Source of the DNA: Nonomuraea jabiensis
Lineage (GTDB): Bacteria; Actinomycetota; Actinomycetes; Streptosporangiales; Streptosporangiaceae
Direction: 5' to 3'
Length of the DNA: 64,000 nucleotides
Assembly: GCF_014204795.1 (NCBI RefSeq)
Contig: NZ_JACHMB010000001.1
Span: forward strand, 7,204,501-7,268,500
Shown here: in pieces, positions 1 to 10,137 of the stretch
How positions within the stretch are numbered: the stretch's first letter is position 1
How the letters are laid out: each line of letters begins with the position of its first letter
The notes under the pieces: model-generated
What the model was told of the DNA's origin: nothing
Seen by the model: the letters and a program-made list of their open reading frames with translations, nothing else
Database searches by the model: none
Position numbers and translations under genes: made by a program

Positions 1-723
1 CGGGGCGGCGGCGTGCACTACTTCGGCGCGGGCGCGTCGGGGCGGCTGGCGGTGCTGGACGCCACCGAGATCACGCCGACGTTCGGGGTGGCGCGTGGCC
101 TGTTCACGGCGCACTTCGCGGGCGGGCCGGGCGCGCTCACCGACTCGTCCGTGGACCGGGAGGACGCCGGGGAGCTCGGAGCCGCCGACGCCGGGGCGCT
201 CGGCGAGGACGACGTGGCCATCGGGATCACGGCGTCCGGGGGCACCCCGTACGTGGCCGGGGCGCTGCGCGCGGCCAGGGCGGCGGGCGCGCTCACCGTG
301 CTGATCACCTGCAACCCGGCCGCGCCGCTGCGCGACCTGGCCGAGATCCTCGTCGTCGCGGACACCGGGCCCGAGGCGCTCACCGGCTCCACCCGGCTCA
401 AGGCGGGCACGGCGACCAAGGTGCTGCTGAACGCGTTCTCGACGGCACTCATGATCAAAGCGGGGCGTACGTACTCGAACCTCATGGTCGGGCTGGTCGC
501 CACCAACGCCAAGCTGGAGCGGCGGGCGGTGAACCTGCTCGTGGAGGCGACCGGGGAGGACGCCGCGGCCTGCGGCGCCGCGCTGGCGGAGGCGGACGGG
601 CGGATCCCGGAGGCGCTCGTACGGCTGCTCACGGGCTGCACGCCCGGCCAGGCGCGGGCCGCGCTCGCCGCCCATCCGGGCGTCCGCGCGGCCGTGGCCG
701 CGCTGGGCGGGCACGCCGGATGA
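1..723 (+). CDS. murQ: N-acetylmuramic acid 6-phosphate etherase, 5' end outside window
   Basis: Cleaves the lactyl ether of MurNAc-6-phosphate to give GlcNAc-6-phosphate and D-lactate during recycling of the cell wall in the cytoplasm. The frame is open from base 1, and the first visible residues already form the SIS-domain core (HYFGAGASGRLAVLDATE), so about 50-60 N-terminal residues of a roughly 300-residue protein are missing. The family signature STRLKAGTATK, the segment YSNLMVG and a C-terminal UBA-like helical part (LLTGCTPGQARAAL) are all present. The stop overlaps the start of the downstream sugar kinase by 4 bases, so the two are translationally coupled. The assignment is firm; only the start is unknown. 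Confidence 0.93.
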   Translation, partial: RGGGVHYFGAGASGRLAVLDATEITPTFGVARGLFTAHFAGGPGALTDSSVDREDAGELGAADAGALGEDDVAIGITASGGTPYVAGALRAARAAGALTVLITCNPAAPLRDLAEILVVADTGPEALTGSTRLKAGTATKVLLNAFSTALMIKAGRTYSNLMVGLVATNAKLERRAVNLLVEATGEDAAACGAALAEADGRIPEALVRLLTGCTPGQARAALAAHPGVRAAVAALGGHAG

Positions 724-1712
724 GCGGCTTCGCGGGCGTGGACGTCGGCGGCGGAGGCATCAGGACCCGGATCGAGAGCGGCGGGGAGATCGCGTACGGC
801 GAGGACCCGGCGCCCGTGCCCCGCGCCGAGGGCCGGGTGGACCTCGACCGGCTCGCCACCCGGATCGCGTCGCTCATCGGGGACGCAGGACGGGCCCCCG
901 TGCGGCTGGACGGGATGGCCGTCGGCGTGACCGGGCTGCCGGGGCTGGTCAGGGAGCCGGAGGCGTTGTGGCGGGCGCTGGGGGAGCGGTTCGGGCTCGG
1001 CACGCTCGTGGTCGCCGGCGACATGGTGACCACGCACGTCGGCGCGCTCGGGTTCCGGCCCGGAGTGGTGGTCGCCGCCGGGACCGGCGTCATCACGCTC
1101 GGCACCGACCTCGACCGCGTCTGGAACCAGTCCGACGGATGGGGCCACCTCCTCGGCGACCACGGCGGGGGCGCCTGGATCGGCGGCCAGGGCCTCCAGG
1201 CCGCCCTGCGCGCCCACGACGGCCGGGCCGGCGGCTCGCCCGCCCTCCTCGAACACCTGACGGCCCGCTTCGGCCACCCCCTGGACCTGGTGGCGCTCGT
1301 CTACGAGTCGGCCTCGCCGGCGCACCACCTGGCGTCGTTCGCGCCGTCGGTGGCCGACGCGGCCCGCGCGGGAGACCCGGTGGCGCGCGGGATCTGGACC
1401 GAGGCGGGGCGGCAGCTCGGCCAGACCGCCGTCGCCGCCGCGCCGGGGCTCGACCCGGTCTTCTCCTGGGGCGGGCGGGTCTTCGACGCCGCGGACCTGC
1501 TGATGGAGCCGTTCCAGGACACCGTGCGCGACCTGCTGCCGGGAGCCCGGTTCACGCCGCCCGCCGGCACCTCGGCCGACGGCGCGCTCGCGCTGGCCAG
1601 GGCCGCGGCGGCCGGCGAGGTCCGGCCGCGGCACCCGTACCTGTACGTCTACGCGGCTAGTGGGAGCCGGTCAGCAGCCGCAGCCGCGCCACCGCCTCCC
1701 CGAACTCGCTGA
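720..1712 (+). CDS. BadF/BadG-type N-acetylglucosamine kinase
   Basis: A 330-residue kinase of the BadF/BadG/BcrA ATPase family (N-acetylglucosamine kinase type). The N-terminal phosphate loop is DVGGGGIRTR at about residue 8. The second ATPase motif is AAGTGVITLG at about 120, followed by GDHGGGAWIGGQ. It is coupled to murQ by an ATGA overlap, which suggests phosphorylation of amino sugars released from peptidoglycan (GlcNAc or MurNAc); the exact substrate is inferred from context. The last 18 codons run into the 3' end of the convergent nitronate monooxygenase gene, an unusual 56-base antisense overlap. The Ala/Pro-rich tail may therefore be non-functional read-through. Confidence 0.85.
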   Translation: MSGFAGVDVGGGGIRTRIESGGEIAYGEDPAPVPRAEGRVDLDRLATRIASLIGDAGRAPVRLDGMAVGVTGLPGLVREPEALWRALGERFGLGTLVVAGDMVTTHVGALGFRPGVVVAAGTGVITLGTDLDRVWNQSDGWGHLLGDHGGGAWIGGQGLQAALRAHDGRAGGSPALLEHLTARFGHPLDLVALVYESASPAHHLASFAPSVADAARAGDPVARGIWTEAGRQLGQTAVAAAPGLDPVFSWGGRVFDAADLLMEPFQDTVRDLLPGARFTPPAGTSADGALALARAAAAGEVRPRHPYLYVYAASGSRSAAAAAPPPPRTR

Positions 1713-2787
1713 TCATGTCGTAGACCACCTCGCGGGCCGGTCTGACCTGGTCGAGCTGGCCCACGACCTGCCCGACGAAGTAGTTGACCAGCTCCACCGC
1801 CCCCGGCTCGCCCTTCTCCGCCGCCGCCCCGATGCGGGCCATCGCGCCCTCGGCCACCAGCAGCTGCAGCGGCATCCCGAGCGGCCCGGGGCTCTCCTGG
1901 CCGGAGTCCCACTCCTCCGTCCAGGCCGACCTGAGCTGGCGGGCCGGCTTGCCCGTACGGGACCTGGACCTGACCGTGTCCAGCGACGAGGCGGCCAGGA
2001 ACTTGCGCTTGACCGCGGGCGACGTCTCCGCCTCCTCCGTGGTCAGCCAGACCGAGCCGCACCACACGCCCTCCGCCCCGAGCGCCATGGCCGCCGCCAT
2101 CTGCCGCCCCGACGCGATCCCGCCCGCCGCCAGCACGGGGACCGGGGCGACCGCGTCCACGACCTGCGGGACCAGCACCATCGTGGAGATGTCGCCGGTG
2201 TGCCCGCCCGCCTCGGTGCCCTGCGCCACGATGAGGTCGGCGCCCGCGGCCACCTGCCTGCGGGCGTGCTCGACCGTGCCGACCAGCGCGGCCACCGGCA
2301 CCCCCGCCTCCCTGGCGCGGGCGACCATCTCGGGCGGAGGCGGCCCCAGGGCGCTGGCGATGAGCCCGATCGGGTGCTTGAGCGCCACGTCGATCAGCCC
2401 CGTCGCCCCGGCCGCCGTCACCCGCCTGCCGAACTCGTCCGCCGCCGCCGTCAGCGGCTGCATGGGGGCGCTCACGCCGTACTTGGACAGCAGGTGGGTG
2501 ACGAAGTCGCGGTGCCGGTCGGGGACGAAGTCCATGAGGTGCGCCTGCCGGTCGAGCGCCGAGGCGTCGACCTTGCCGGGCACGAGCACGTCCACGCCGT
2601 ACGGCCGGCCACCCACCTGCCCGTCGATCCAGGTCAGCTCGGTGTCGAGCTGCTCCGGCGAGTACGCGATCGCACCCAGGACCCCGAAACCGCCCGCGTT
2701 CGTGACGGCGGCCACGACGTCGCGGCAGTGGCTGAAGGCGAACAACGGGAACTCGATGCCCAGGCGCTCACAGATGGGAGTCCGCAT
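1657..2787 (-). CDS. Nitronate monooxygenase (NPD family FMN enzyme)
   Basis: A 376-residue TIM-barrel flavoprotein related to 2-nitropropane dioxygenase and FabK. These enzymes use FMN and oxygen to detoxify alkyl nitronates such as propionate 3-nitronate. Visible motifs are AVTNAGGFGVLGA near residue 28, the signature AQGTEAGGHTG near 190, and AAGGIASGRQMAAAMALGA, which binds the FMN phosphate. It is transcribed towards the sugar kinase and overlaps its 3' end. The acyltransferase gene starts upstream on the same strand with only 9 bases between, so the two probably share a transcript. Confidence 0.88.
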   Translation of the reverse strand: MRTPICERLGIEFPLFAFSHCRDVVAAVTNAGGFGVLGAIAYSPEQLDTELTWIDGQVGGRPYGVDVLVPGKVDASALDRQAHLMDFVPDRHRDFVTHLLSKYGVSAPMQPLTAAADEFGRRVTAAGATGLIDVALKHPIGLIASALGPPPPEMVARAREAGVPVAALVGTVEHARRQVAAGADLIVAQGTEAGGHTGDISTMVLVPQVVDAVAPVPVLAAGGIASGRQMAAAMALGAEGVWCGSVWLTTEEAETSPAVKRKFLAASSLDTVRSRSRTGKPARQLRSAWTEEWDSGQESPGPLGMPLQLLVAEGAMARIGAAAEKGEPGAVELVNYFVGQVVGQLDQVRPAREVVYDMISEFGEAVARLRLLTGSH

Positions 2788-2796
2788 GATCCGACG

Positions 2797-3480
2797 CTAA
2801 CCGGCAGAAGCTTGTTCGGTCCATCCCCCGGGGCGGGCCCTGTGTGCCAGGAGGGCGCCGGGGGCGTGCCAGCCTAACTCCGAGGTGTAGCCGCGGACCA
2901 GCTTGGCCGGCACGCCGGCGACCACGCTGTGGTCGGGGAACTCGCCGCGGACCACCGCCCCGCCCGCCACCACGCACTGGCGGCCCAGCCTCGTGCCCGG
3001 CAGGATGATCGCGCCCGCCCCGATCCACGAGCCGGAGCCGATCGATACCGGGCTGTTACGCGGCCACTGCCGGCCGATCGGCACGTCCGGGTCGTCGTAG
3101 ACGTGGTTCTGGTCGGTGATGTAGACGTACGGGCCGGTGAAGACGTCGTCGCCGACGTCGATCGACTGGTGGGCCACGACGTGCGAGCCGCGGCCGATCG
3201 AGCAGCCGCCGCCGATGCGCAGGATCGAATCCGGCCCCAGGTCGAGCCCCGGGCCCATGCCGCAGGACAGGGAGACGCGCTCGCCGATCAGCGTGTGGTC
3301 GCCGATCTCGATGTACCGCTCGCCGAAGATCGCGCCCGGGGGGAAGGCGATGCTGACCCCGTCGCCGATCCGGCCGAATCGGTAGCCGGCCGGGGCGGCG
3401 GGGGTGATCGCGCCCGCGCGCCGGATCGCCCCGTAGGCTCGGTGAATCAGCGCGCCGACCGCCCGCCGTACCAATGACAT
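2797..3480 (-). CDS. Left-handed beta-helix acyltransferase (WbbJ/maltose acetyltransferase type)
   Basis: Predicted cytoplasmic CoA-dependent O-acyltransferase of about 227 residues. Hexapeptide repeats of the I-G-x-x-x type fill the protein (YIEIGDHTLIGERV, CSIGRGSHV, SIGSGSWIGAGAIILPGT). The catalytic His sits in ITDQNHVYDDP, and the family ending GVPAKLVRGY is present. I chose ATG 3480 (MSLVRRAVG) because the repeats begin soon after; ATG 3519 is an alternative, and neither has a good Shine-Dalgarno sequence, so a leaderless transcript is possible. The gene is divergent from pyrG across about 70 bases. The acceptor is unknown. Confidence 0.82.
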   Translation of the reverse strand: MSLVRRAVGALIHRAYGAIRRAGAITPAAPAGYRFGRIGDGVSIAFPPGAIFGERYIEIGDHTLIGERVSLSCGMGPGLDLGPDSILRIGGGCSIGRGSHVVAHQSIDVGDDVFTGPYVYITDQNHVYDDPDVPIGRQWPRNSPVSIGSGSWIGAGAIILPGTRLGRQCVVAGGAVVRGEFPDHSVVAGVPAKLVRGYTSELGWHAPGALLAHRARPGGWTEQASAG

Positions 3481-3551
3481 AGGGACCAAAGTTACCGCTA
3501 GGTCAAGCCGTTCGGGCATGTCGGGGGCGTTGTTTGATATCCTGAGAGCCC

Positions 3552-5251
<1,700 letters not shown>

Positions 5252-5255
<4 letters not shown>

Positions 5256-5854
5256 AGATCGAAGACACGCCCGAGGCGTGGGACGTCGTCGATTCCAAGG
5301 AACGCTTCCGCGGCCACGTCATCACGGTGGTCACGGACTCGGTGAAGATGCCCCGCGACGAGGTCGCCGACCGCGACATCGTGGTGCACCCCGGCTCGGT
5401 CGCCGTGCTCGCGCTCGACGAGCAGGAGCGGGTCCTGATGATCAGGCAGTACCGCCATCCCGCGCGCATGCTGATGTGGGAGCTGCCCGCCGGGATCCGC
5501 GACGTCGAAGGCGAATCGCTCGTCGAGGGGGCGGCGCGCGAGCTCGCCGAGGAGGCCGGCTACCGGGCCGACACCTGGCACACCCTCGTCGACCTGCGCT
5601 CCTCCCCGGGCATGACCGGCGAGCGGATCCGGGTCTTCCTCGCCCGCGACCTGACCAAGATCGAAACCGACTTCGTCCACCGGCACGAGGAGATCGACAT
5701 GCCGGTCGAGTGGGTGCCGCTGGCCGACGCGGTCGAGAAGGCGCTCATGGGAATGATCCACAATTCCCCGGCCGTGGCCGGTATCCTCGCCGCGTACGCG
5801 GCTTCGGTCGAGGGGTTCGCCCTGTTGCGCCCCGCCGACGCCCCTGAGGTGTGA
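5252..5854 (+). CDS. NUDIX hydrolase, ADP-ribose pyrophosphatase type
   Basis: A 200-residue NUDIX protein. The box G-x5-E-x7-REL-x-EE-x-G is complete in GIRDVEGESLVEGAARELAE with the following EAGY. The upstream RQYRHP and LMWELPAGI segments are typical of ADP-ribose pyrophosphatases that split ADP-ribose into AMP and ribose-5-phosphate. The start is GTG 5252, overlapping the pyrG stop in a GTGA junction; the frame remains open far upstream inside pyrG, but that part is not coding. xerD follows 16 bases later. The exact nucleotide substrate is inferred. Confidence 0.9.
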
Positions 5855-5870
5855 CCGGAAGGACCTTTTC

Positions 5871-6776
5871 GTGGAGGCGGTGCTCTCCAGTTACCTCGCC
5901 CATCTGGCGGTGGAGCGGAGCCTGGCTGCCAACACGCTCGCGTCCTACCGTCGTGACCTGCGGCGATACGTCGACCATCTGCACGCGCGCGGCCGGGCGG
6001 AGCTCGACGAGGTGGGGGAGGCCGACGTGCTGGCCTTCCTCGCCGCGTTGCGCGAGGGCGACGGCGAGCACCCGGCGCTCGTCGCCAGCTCGGCCGCCCG
6101 CGCCGTCTCCGCCGTGCGCGGGCTGCACCGTTTCGCTCTGCGCGAAGGAGTCACGGCCCACGACCCCGCCCACGAGGTACGCCCGCCGCGCCAGCCGCGC
6201 AGGCTCCCCAAGGCCATCAGCGTGGACGAGGTCGAGCGCCTCATCGCCGCCTCCGGCCCCGACGGCGCGCCCCTGACCTTGCGCAACAGGGCCCTGCTCG
6301 AAGTCCTGTACGGCACCGGCGCCCGCATCTCCGAGGCCGTCGGCCTGGCCGTGGACGACCTCGAGGACGACCAGGTACGCCTGCGCGGCAAGGGCGAGCG
6401 CATGCGCGTCGTGCCCCTGGGCCGCTACGCCCGCTCCGCGCTCGACGCCTACCTCGTACGGGCCCGCCCCGGCCTGCTCGCCCACGGGCGCGGCACCCCG
6501 GCCGTCTTCCTGAACGCCAGGGGAGGCCGTCTGACCAGGCAGGGAGCGTGGGAAGTGCTCCAGGCCGCCGCCGAACGCGCCGAGCTCGACGGGATAAGTC
6601 CCCACGTTCTTCGCCATTCCTTCGCGACCCATCTGATAGACGGCGGCGCTGACGTTAGGGTGGTACAGGAGTTGCTCGGCCACGCCTCTGTGACGACCAC
6701 GCAGGTCTACACCCTGGTGACGGTCGACAAACTTCGCGAGGTCTACGCCGCCGCGCACCCCCGTGCCCGGCAGTGA
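5871..6776 (+). CDS. xerD: Tyrosine recombinase XerD
   Basis: A 301-residue site-specific tyrosine recombinase, the XerD partner that resolves chromosome dimers at dif. The N-terminal SAM-like core-binding domain covers roughly residues 1-90. The catalytic domain carries the R-H-R-H-Y set: Arg in GTGARISEAVGL, His/Arg in SPHVLRHSFATHL, His in LLGHASVTTTQVY, with the Tyr nucleophile in that same segment. The start is GTG 5871 with GAAGGA upstream. Its place between NUDIX and parA-scpAB is conserved in actinomycetes and favours a chromosomal housekeeping role over a phage or transposon integrase. Confidence 0.92.
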   Translation: MEAVLSSYLAHLAVERSLAANTLASYRRDLRRYVDHLHARGRAELDEVGEADVLAFLAALREGDGEHPALVASSAARAVSAVRGLHRFALREGVTAHDPAHEVRPPRQPRRLPKAISVDEVERLIAASGPDGAPLTLRNRALLEVLYGTGARISEAVGLAVDDLEDDQVRLRGKGERMRVVPLGRYARSALDAYLVRARPGLLAHGRGTPAVFLNARGGRLTRQGAWEVLQAAAERAELDGISPHVLRHSFATHLIDGGADVRVVQELLGHASVTTTQVYTLVTVDKLREVYAAAHPRARQ

Positions 6777-6849
6777 TCTATAGTCTTTTGCGACGTGCGG
6801 CCGCCCTCGGCGTGCCGCCTTGCCGCCTAAAGTGGCGAGCCCATAGTGT

Positions 6850-6861
6850 CCGTCCGGACGG
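6850..6861. promoter_or_regulatory. 12-bp perfect palindrome upstream of parA-like gene
   Basis: CCGTCCGGACGG is its own reverse complement. It lies in the 118-base gap between xerD and the parA-like gene, 34 bases before that GTG. It could be a protein-binding site or a small hairpin. No regulator is known to me for this motif, and such palindromes arise by chance at this GC content. Confidence 0.25.
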
Positions 6862-6894
6862 TCCGGTTCGGGATCGTCAGGGAGGTTCGAGCTG

Positions 6895-7836
6895 GTGACT
6901 GTGACGACCAAGGGTTCGACCCCGGGGACCCCCGACAACCCCTGGGGCGACACGAAGACCAACGCGCCTTCCAACGGCGTCAACCTCGGGCCCACACAGC
7001 GGCCCAGACCCGTGTTCCCCGAGCCGGTGCCGCCCGCGGTGCACGGCCCGGCGCGCGTGGTCGCGATGGTCAACCAGAAGGGCGGCGTCGGCAAGACGAC
7101 GACCACCATCAACCTGGGGGCGGCGCTCGTCGAATACGGGCTCAAGGTGCTGCTGGTCGACTTCGACCCGCAGGGCGCGCTCTCCGTCGGCCTGGGCATC
7201 AACCCGCTCCAGCTCGACCTGACGGTCTACAACCTGCTCATGGAGCGGGGCGTCACCGCCGAGGACGTGCTCCTGGAGACCGGCGTCGAGGGCCTCGACC
7301 TGCTGCCCAGCAACATCGACCTGTCGGCCGCCGAAGTGCAGCTCGTCACCGAGGTCGCCCGCGAGCAGGTGCTCGGCCGGGTGATCAAGCCGCTGCTGCC
7401 GCACTACGACGTGTGCCTCATCGACTGCCAGCCGTCGCTGGGCCTGCTCACGATCAACGCCCTCACCTGCGCCCACGGCGTCATGGTGCCGCTGGAGTGC
7501 GAGTTCTTCGCGCTGCGCGGCGTGGCGCTGCTCATGGACACGATCTCCAAGGTCCAGGAGCGGCTGAACGAGGACCTCGAGATCGAGGGCCTGCTGGCCA
7601 CCATGTACGACGCCCGTACGCTGCACGGCCGTGAGGTGCTGGCGCGCGTGGTGGAGGCGTTCGGCGACAAGGTGTTCCACACCGTGATCAACCGTACGGT
7701 CCGCTTCCCCGACGCGACCGTCGCCGGCGAGCCCATCACCACCTTCGACCCGTCCTCGCTCGGTGCGAACGCTTACCGAGAGCTGGCCCGCGAGGTGCTC
7801 TCGCGCTGGCCGGCGCCTGCCACAATGGCCAGGTGA
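6895..7836 (+). CDS. ParA/Soj-family ATPase upstream of scpAB
   Basis: A 313-residue ParA-type ATPase with a deviant Walker A motif (MVNQKGGVGKTTTTINLG, about residue 60) and Walker A' (LLVDFDPQGALSVGLGI). About 55 poorly conserved residues precede the ATPase domain. It is the extra ParA linked to scpAB in actinobacteria, distinct from the parA of the parAB locus near the origin; no parB or parS-like site is seen here. It probably helps chromosome organisation with the SMC-ScpAB condensin. The stop overlaps the scpA GTG in a GTGA junction. Confidence 0.88.
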   Translation: MTVTTKGSTPGTPDNPWGDTKTNAPSNGVNLGPTQRPRPVFPEPVPPAVHGPARVVAMVNQKGGVGKTTTTINLGAALVEYGLKVLLVDFDPQGALSVGLGINPLQLDLTVYNLLMERGVTAEDVLLETGVEGLDLLPSNIDLSAAEVQLVTEVAREQVLGRVIKPLLPHYDVCLIDCQPSLGLLTINALTCAHGVMVPLECEFFALRGVALLMDTISKVQERLNEDLEIEGLLATMYDARTLHGREVLARVVEAFGDKVFHTVINRTVRFPDATVAGEPITTFDPSSLGANAYRELAREVLSRWPAPATMAR

Positions 7837-8648
7837 CCGAAGCCGAGCAGCCTCAAGGGTTCCAGGTCCACCTGGACGTCTTCGAGGGACCCTTCGATCT
7901 GCTCCTCGGCCTCATCGCCAAGCACAAGCTCGACATCACCGAGGTCTCGCTCTCCAAGGTCACCGACGAGTTCATCGCCTACATCCGTTCCCGCGGGACC
8001 GAGTGGGACCTCGACCAGACCAGCCACTTCCTGCTGGTCGCGGCGACCCTGCTCGACCTCAAAGCGGCCCGGCTGCTGCCCTCGGGCGAGGTCGAGGACG
8101 AGGAGGACCTGGCGCTGCTGGAGGCCAGGGACCTGCTGTTCGCGCGGTTGCTGCAGTACAAGGCGTACAAGGAGGTGGCGAAGCTCTTCGCGGGGCGGAT
8201 GGCGGAGGAGGCGCTGCGCTTCCCCCGTACGGTGCCGCTGGAGCCGCAGTTCGCCAACCTCCTGCCCGAGCTCATCCTGGGCATCGGGCCCGAACAGCTC
8301 GCCAAGATCGCCGCCAAGGCCTTCACCCCCAAGCTGCCCCCCACCGTCAGCGTCGGGCACATCTACCAGCCCCTGGCGAGCGTCAAGGAGCAGGCGGCCA
8401 TCCTCGTCATGCACCTGCGCCGCCTCCGGCGCGCCACCTTCCGCACGCTGGTGGCCGACTGCTCGGGCACCTTCGAGGTCATCGCCCGCTTCCTGGCGGT
8501 GCTGGAGCTCTTCCGGGAGTCGGCGGTCACCTTCGAACAGGTCGAAGCGCTGGGGGACTTGCACGTAACCTGGACGGGCGCTGACGACGGGGACGTCGCG
8601 GTGGGGGACGATTACGAGGAATCCGCGGAGAAACCACGCAATGACTGA
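7833..8648 (+). CDS. scpA: Segregation and condensation protein A
   Basis: A 271-residue kleisin that bridges SMC heads and carries ScpB in bacterial condensin. The N-terminal family motif FEGPFDLLLGLIAKHKLDI is followed by SKVTDEFIAYIR and the ATLLDLKAARLLP helix. The C-terminal winged helix that binds the SMC cap covers about residues 190-250. GTG 7833 overlaps the upstream ATPase stop, and the 3' end overlaps scpB by 8 bases, so parA, scpA and scpB should be translated as one unit. Confidence 0.94.
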   Translation: MTEAEQPQGFQVHLDVFEGPFDLLLGLIAKHKLDITEVSLSKVTDEFIAYIRSRGTEWDLDQTSHFLLVAATLLDLKAARLLPSGEVEDEEDLALLEARDLLFARLLQYKAYKEVAKLFAGRMAEEALRFPRTVPLEPQFANLLPELILGIGPEQLAKIAAKAFTPKLPPTVSVGHIYQPLASVKEQAAILVMHLRRLRRATFRTLVADCSGTFEVIARFLAVLELFRESAVTFEQVEALGDLHVTWTGADDGDVAVGDDYEESAEKPRND

Positions 8649-10137
8649 CAACCCACTGCCCACCCCTCGCCGATCCCCCGACTCCGAGCCCCCGCTCCCC
8701 GCCTGGATGACCCTCCCCGGCTCCCTCGCCCAACCGTCATCCCCTTCGGCAGAGGACACGCCCGACCCATCGTCCCCGGAGGTTGCCCCGCAACCAGAGG
8801 ACGCGCCTTTTACGGACGACGCCGCGCAAACGGACGACGCCCCCTTTGCGGCGGACGCCGGACCGGCCGACGGGACGCCATCGGCAGCCGAGGCCGGATG
8901 GACCGACGGGGCCACACTCGCCGACGATGCAGGATCGGCCGACGGGGCGAGGCTGGGTGGGGCGGCAGGATCGGCCGATGAGGCGCTTTCGGCCGACGGG
9001 TCGCTTTCCCAGGAGGCGCCGTCGGACAGCGCATCGGCGCCGGCCGCTCCTTCCGCCGCCCCGGGCGCGGCTCCTTCGGGCGCCGGGTCGGCGGGTCGTG
9101 GTGCGGCGGGGCTCGGCGCAATGCGCGCGGCCGATGAGGTGCTTTCGGCCGACGGATCGCTTTCCCCGGAGGCGCCGTCGGACAGCGCATCGGCGTCGGC
9201 CGCTCCTTCCGCCGCCGCGGGCGTGGCTCCTTCGGGCGCCGGGTCGGCGGGTCGTGGTGCGGCGGGGCTCGGCGCAATGCGCGCGGCCGGGGAAGCGGGC
9301 GTTTCGGAGGCCGGTGGGGCGTCGGCGGTTGACGGTCGCGAGGCGGGTGGCGCGGCTGCGGCCGCGGGCTCGGGTCCTTTGGGCGCCGGGTCGGCGGGTG
9401 GTGGTGCGGTAGAGCTCGGCGCAGTGCGCGCGGCCGGGGAGGCGGGCGTTTCGGAGGCCGGTGGGGCGTCGGTGCTTGACGGTCGTGCGGTGGGTGGTGT
9501 GGATGCCGCCTTGGGTGCGAGCCAGGGGCGGGGTGGGGAAGGCTTCGAGGAGGGGCTCGGGGGCGCGGAGGAGGGGCAGGAGCGGGCCGGGGAAGGGCCG
9601 ACGCTGGAGGCGGCGTTGGAGGCCATCCTGCTCGTCGTCGATGAGCCCGTGTCCGAGGTCACCCTGGCCCAGGTGCTGGAGCGGCCCACCCACGACGTCG
9701 TCGCCGCATTGCGGGGCCTGGCGGCGGAATATACCGCTGCCGGCCGAGGTTTTGACTTGAGAGATGTTGCAGGCGGCTGGCGTTTCTACACGCGTGCCGA
9801 CTGCGCACCCCTGGTCGAGCGGTTCGTACGCGACGGCCAGCAGACGCGGCTCACCCAGGCCGCGCTGGAGACACTCGCGGTCGTGGCTTACCGGCAACCG
9901 GTGAGCCGGGCTCGCGTCGCCGCGGTACGCGGCGTCAACAGCGACGGCGTCATGCGGACGCTCGTCGCGAGAGGGCTGGTCGAAGAGGCCGGCACCGACC
10001 CGGAGAGCCAGGCAGTGCTCTACCGGACAAGCTCATACTTCCTTGAACGTCTGGGACTGCGGGACCTCAGCGAGCTCCCCGAGCTCGCGCCCTTCCTCCC
10101 CGACGACGTGGAAAACCTCGAGGAGACAACAAAGTGA
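8641..10137 (+). CDS. scpB: Segregation and condensation protein B with very long repetitive N-terminus
   Basis: Residues 321-498 form a normal ScpB with two winged helices (LEAALEAILLVVDEPVSEV, then TQAALETLAVVAYRQPVSRA and GVNSDGVMRTLVARGL), dimerising and binding ScpA in condensin. The first 320 residues are an Ala/Ser/Gly/Asp-rich, presumably disordered extension, acidic at first and then built from tandem duplications of 52 and 49 residues. Typical ScpB proteins are about 190-240 residues. ATG 8641 overlaps scpA by 8 bases. No convincing internal start precedes the folded part, and codon usage stays high-GC throughout, so the extension appears to be translated. Confidence 0.92.
   Translation: MTDNPLPTPRRSPDSEPPLPAWMTLPGSLAQPSSPSAEDTPDPSSPEVAPQPEDAPFTDDAAQTDDAPFAADAGPADGTPSAAEAGWTDGATLADDAGSADGARLGGAAGSADEALSADGSLSQEAPSDSASAPAAPSAAPGAAPSGAGSAGRGAAGLGAMRAADEVLSADGSLSPEAPSDSASASAAPSAAAGVAPSGAGSAGRGAAGLGAMRAAGEAGVSEAGGASAVDGREAGGAAAAAGSGPLGAGSAGGGAVELGAVRAAGEAGVSEAGGASVLDGRAVGGVDAALGASQGRGGEGFEEGLGGAEEGQERAGEGPTLEAALEAILLVVDEPVSEVTLAQVLERPTHDVVAALRGLAAEYTAAGRGFDLRDVAGGWRFYTRADCAPLVERFVRDGQQTRLTQAALETLAVVAYRQPVSRARVAAVRGVNSDGVMRTLVARGLVEEAGTDPESQAVLYRTSSYFLERLGLRDLSELPELAPFLPDDVENLEETTK
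8974..9490 (+). repeat. Tandem coding duplications (156 bp and 147 bp) inside scpB
   Basis: The segment beginning GCCGATGAGG at 8974 recurs at 9130, a period of 156 bases (52 codons), with a few substitutions. A second block beginning TGCGCGCGGCCGGGG at 9278 recurs at 9425, a period of 147 bases (49 codons). Both periods are multiples of three, so the frame is kept. The repeats encode motifs such as LSADGSLS, EAPSDSAS, GAGSAGRGAAGLGAMRAA and GEAGVSEAGGAS. Confidence 0.9.

Noticed and set aside
18..1634. Long open frame on the minus strand opposite murQ and the sugar kinase
   Set aside because: Arg/Pro/Gly-rich translation with no domain; it mirrors the GC-rich third positions of the real genes on the other strand.
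5871..6776. XerD considered as a phage or element integrase
   Set aside because: Sits in a conserved housekeeping block, full XerD length, no att repeats or phage genes.
6777..6894. Search for a parS or dif site near xerD/parA
   Set aside because: No match to the parS consensus and no dif-like sequence found by eye; only a 12-bp palindrome is present.
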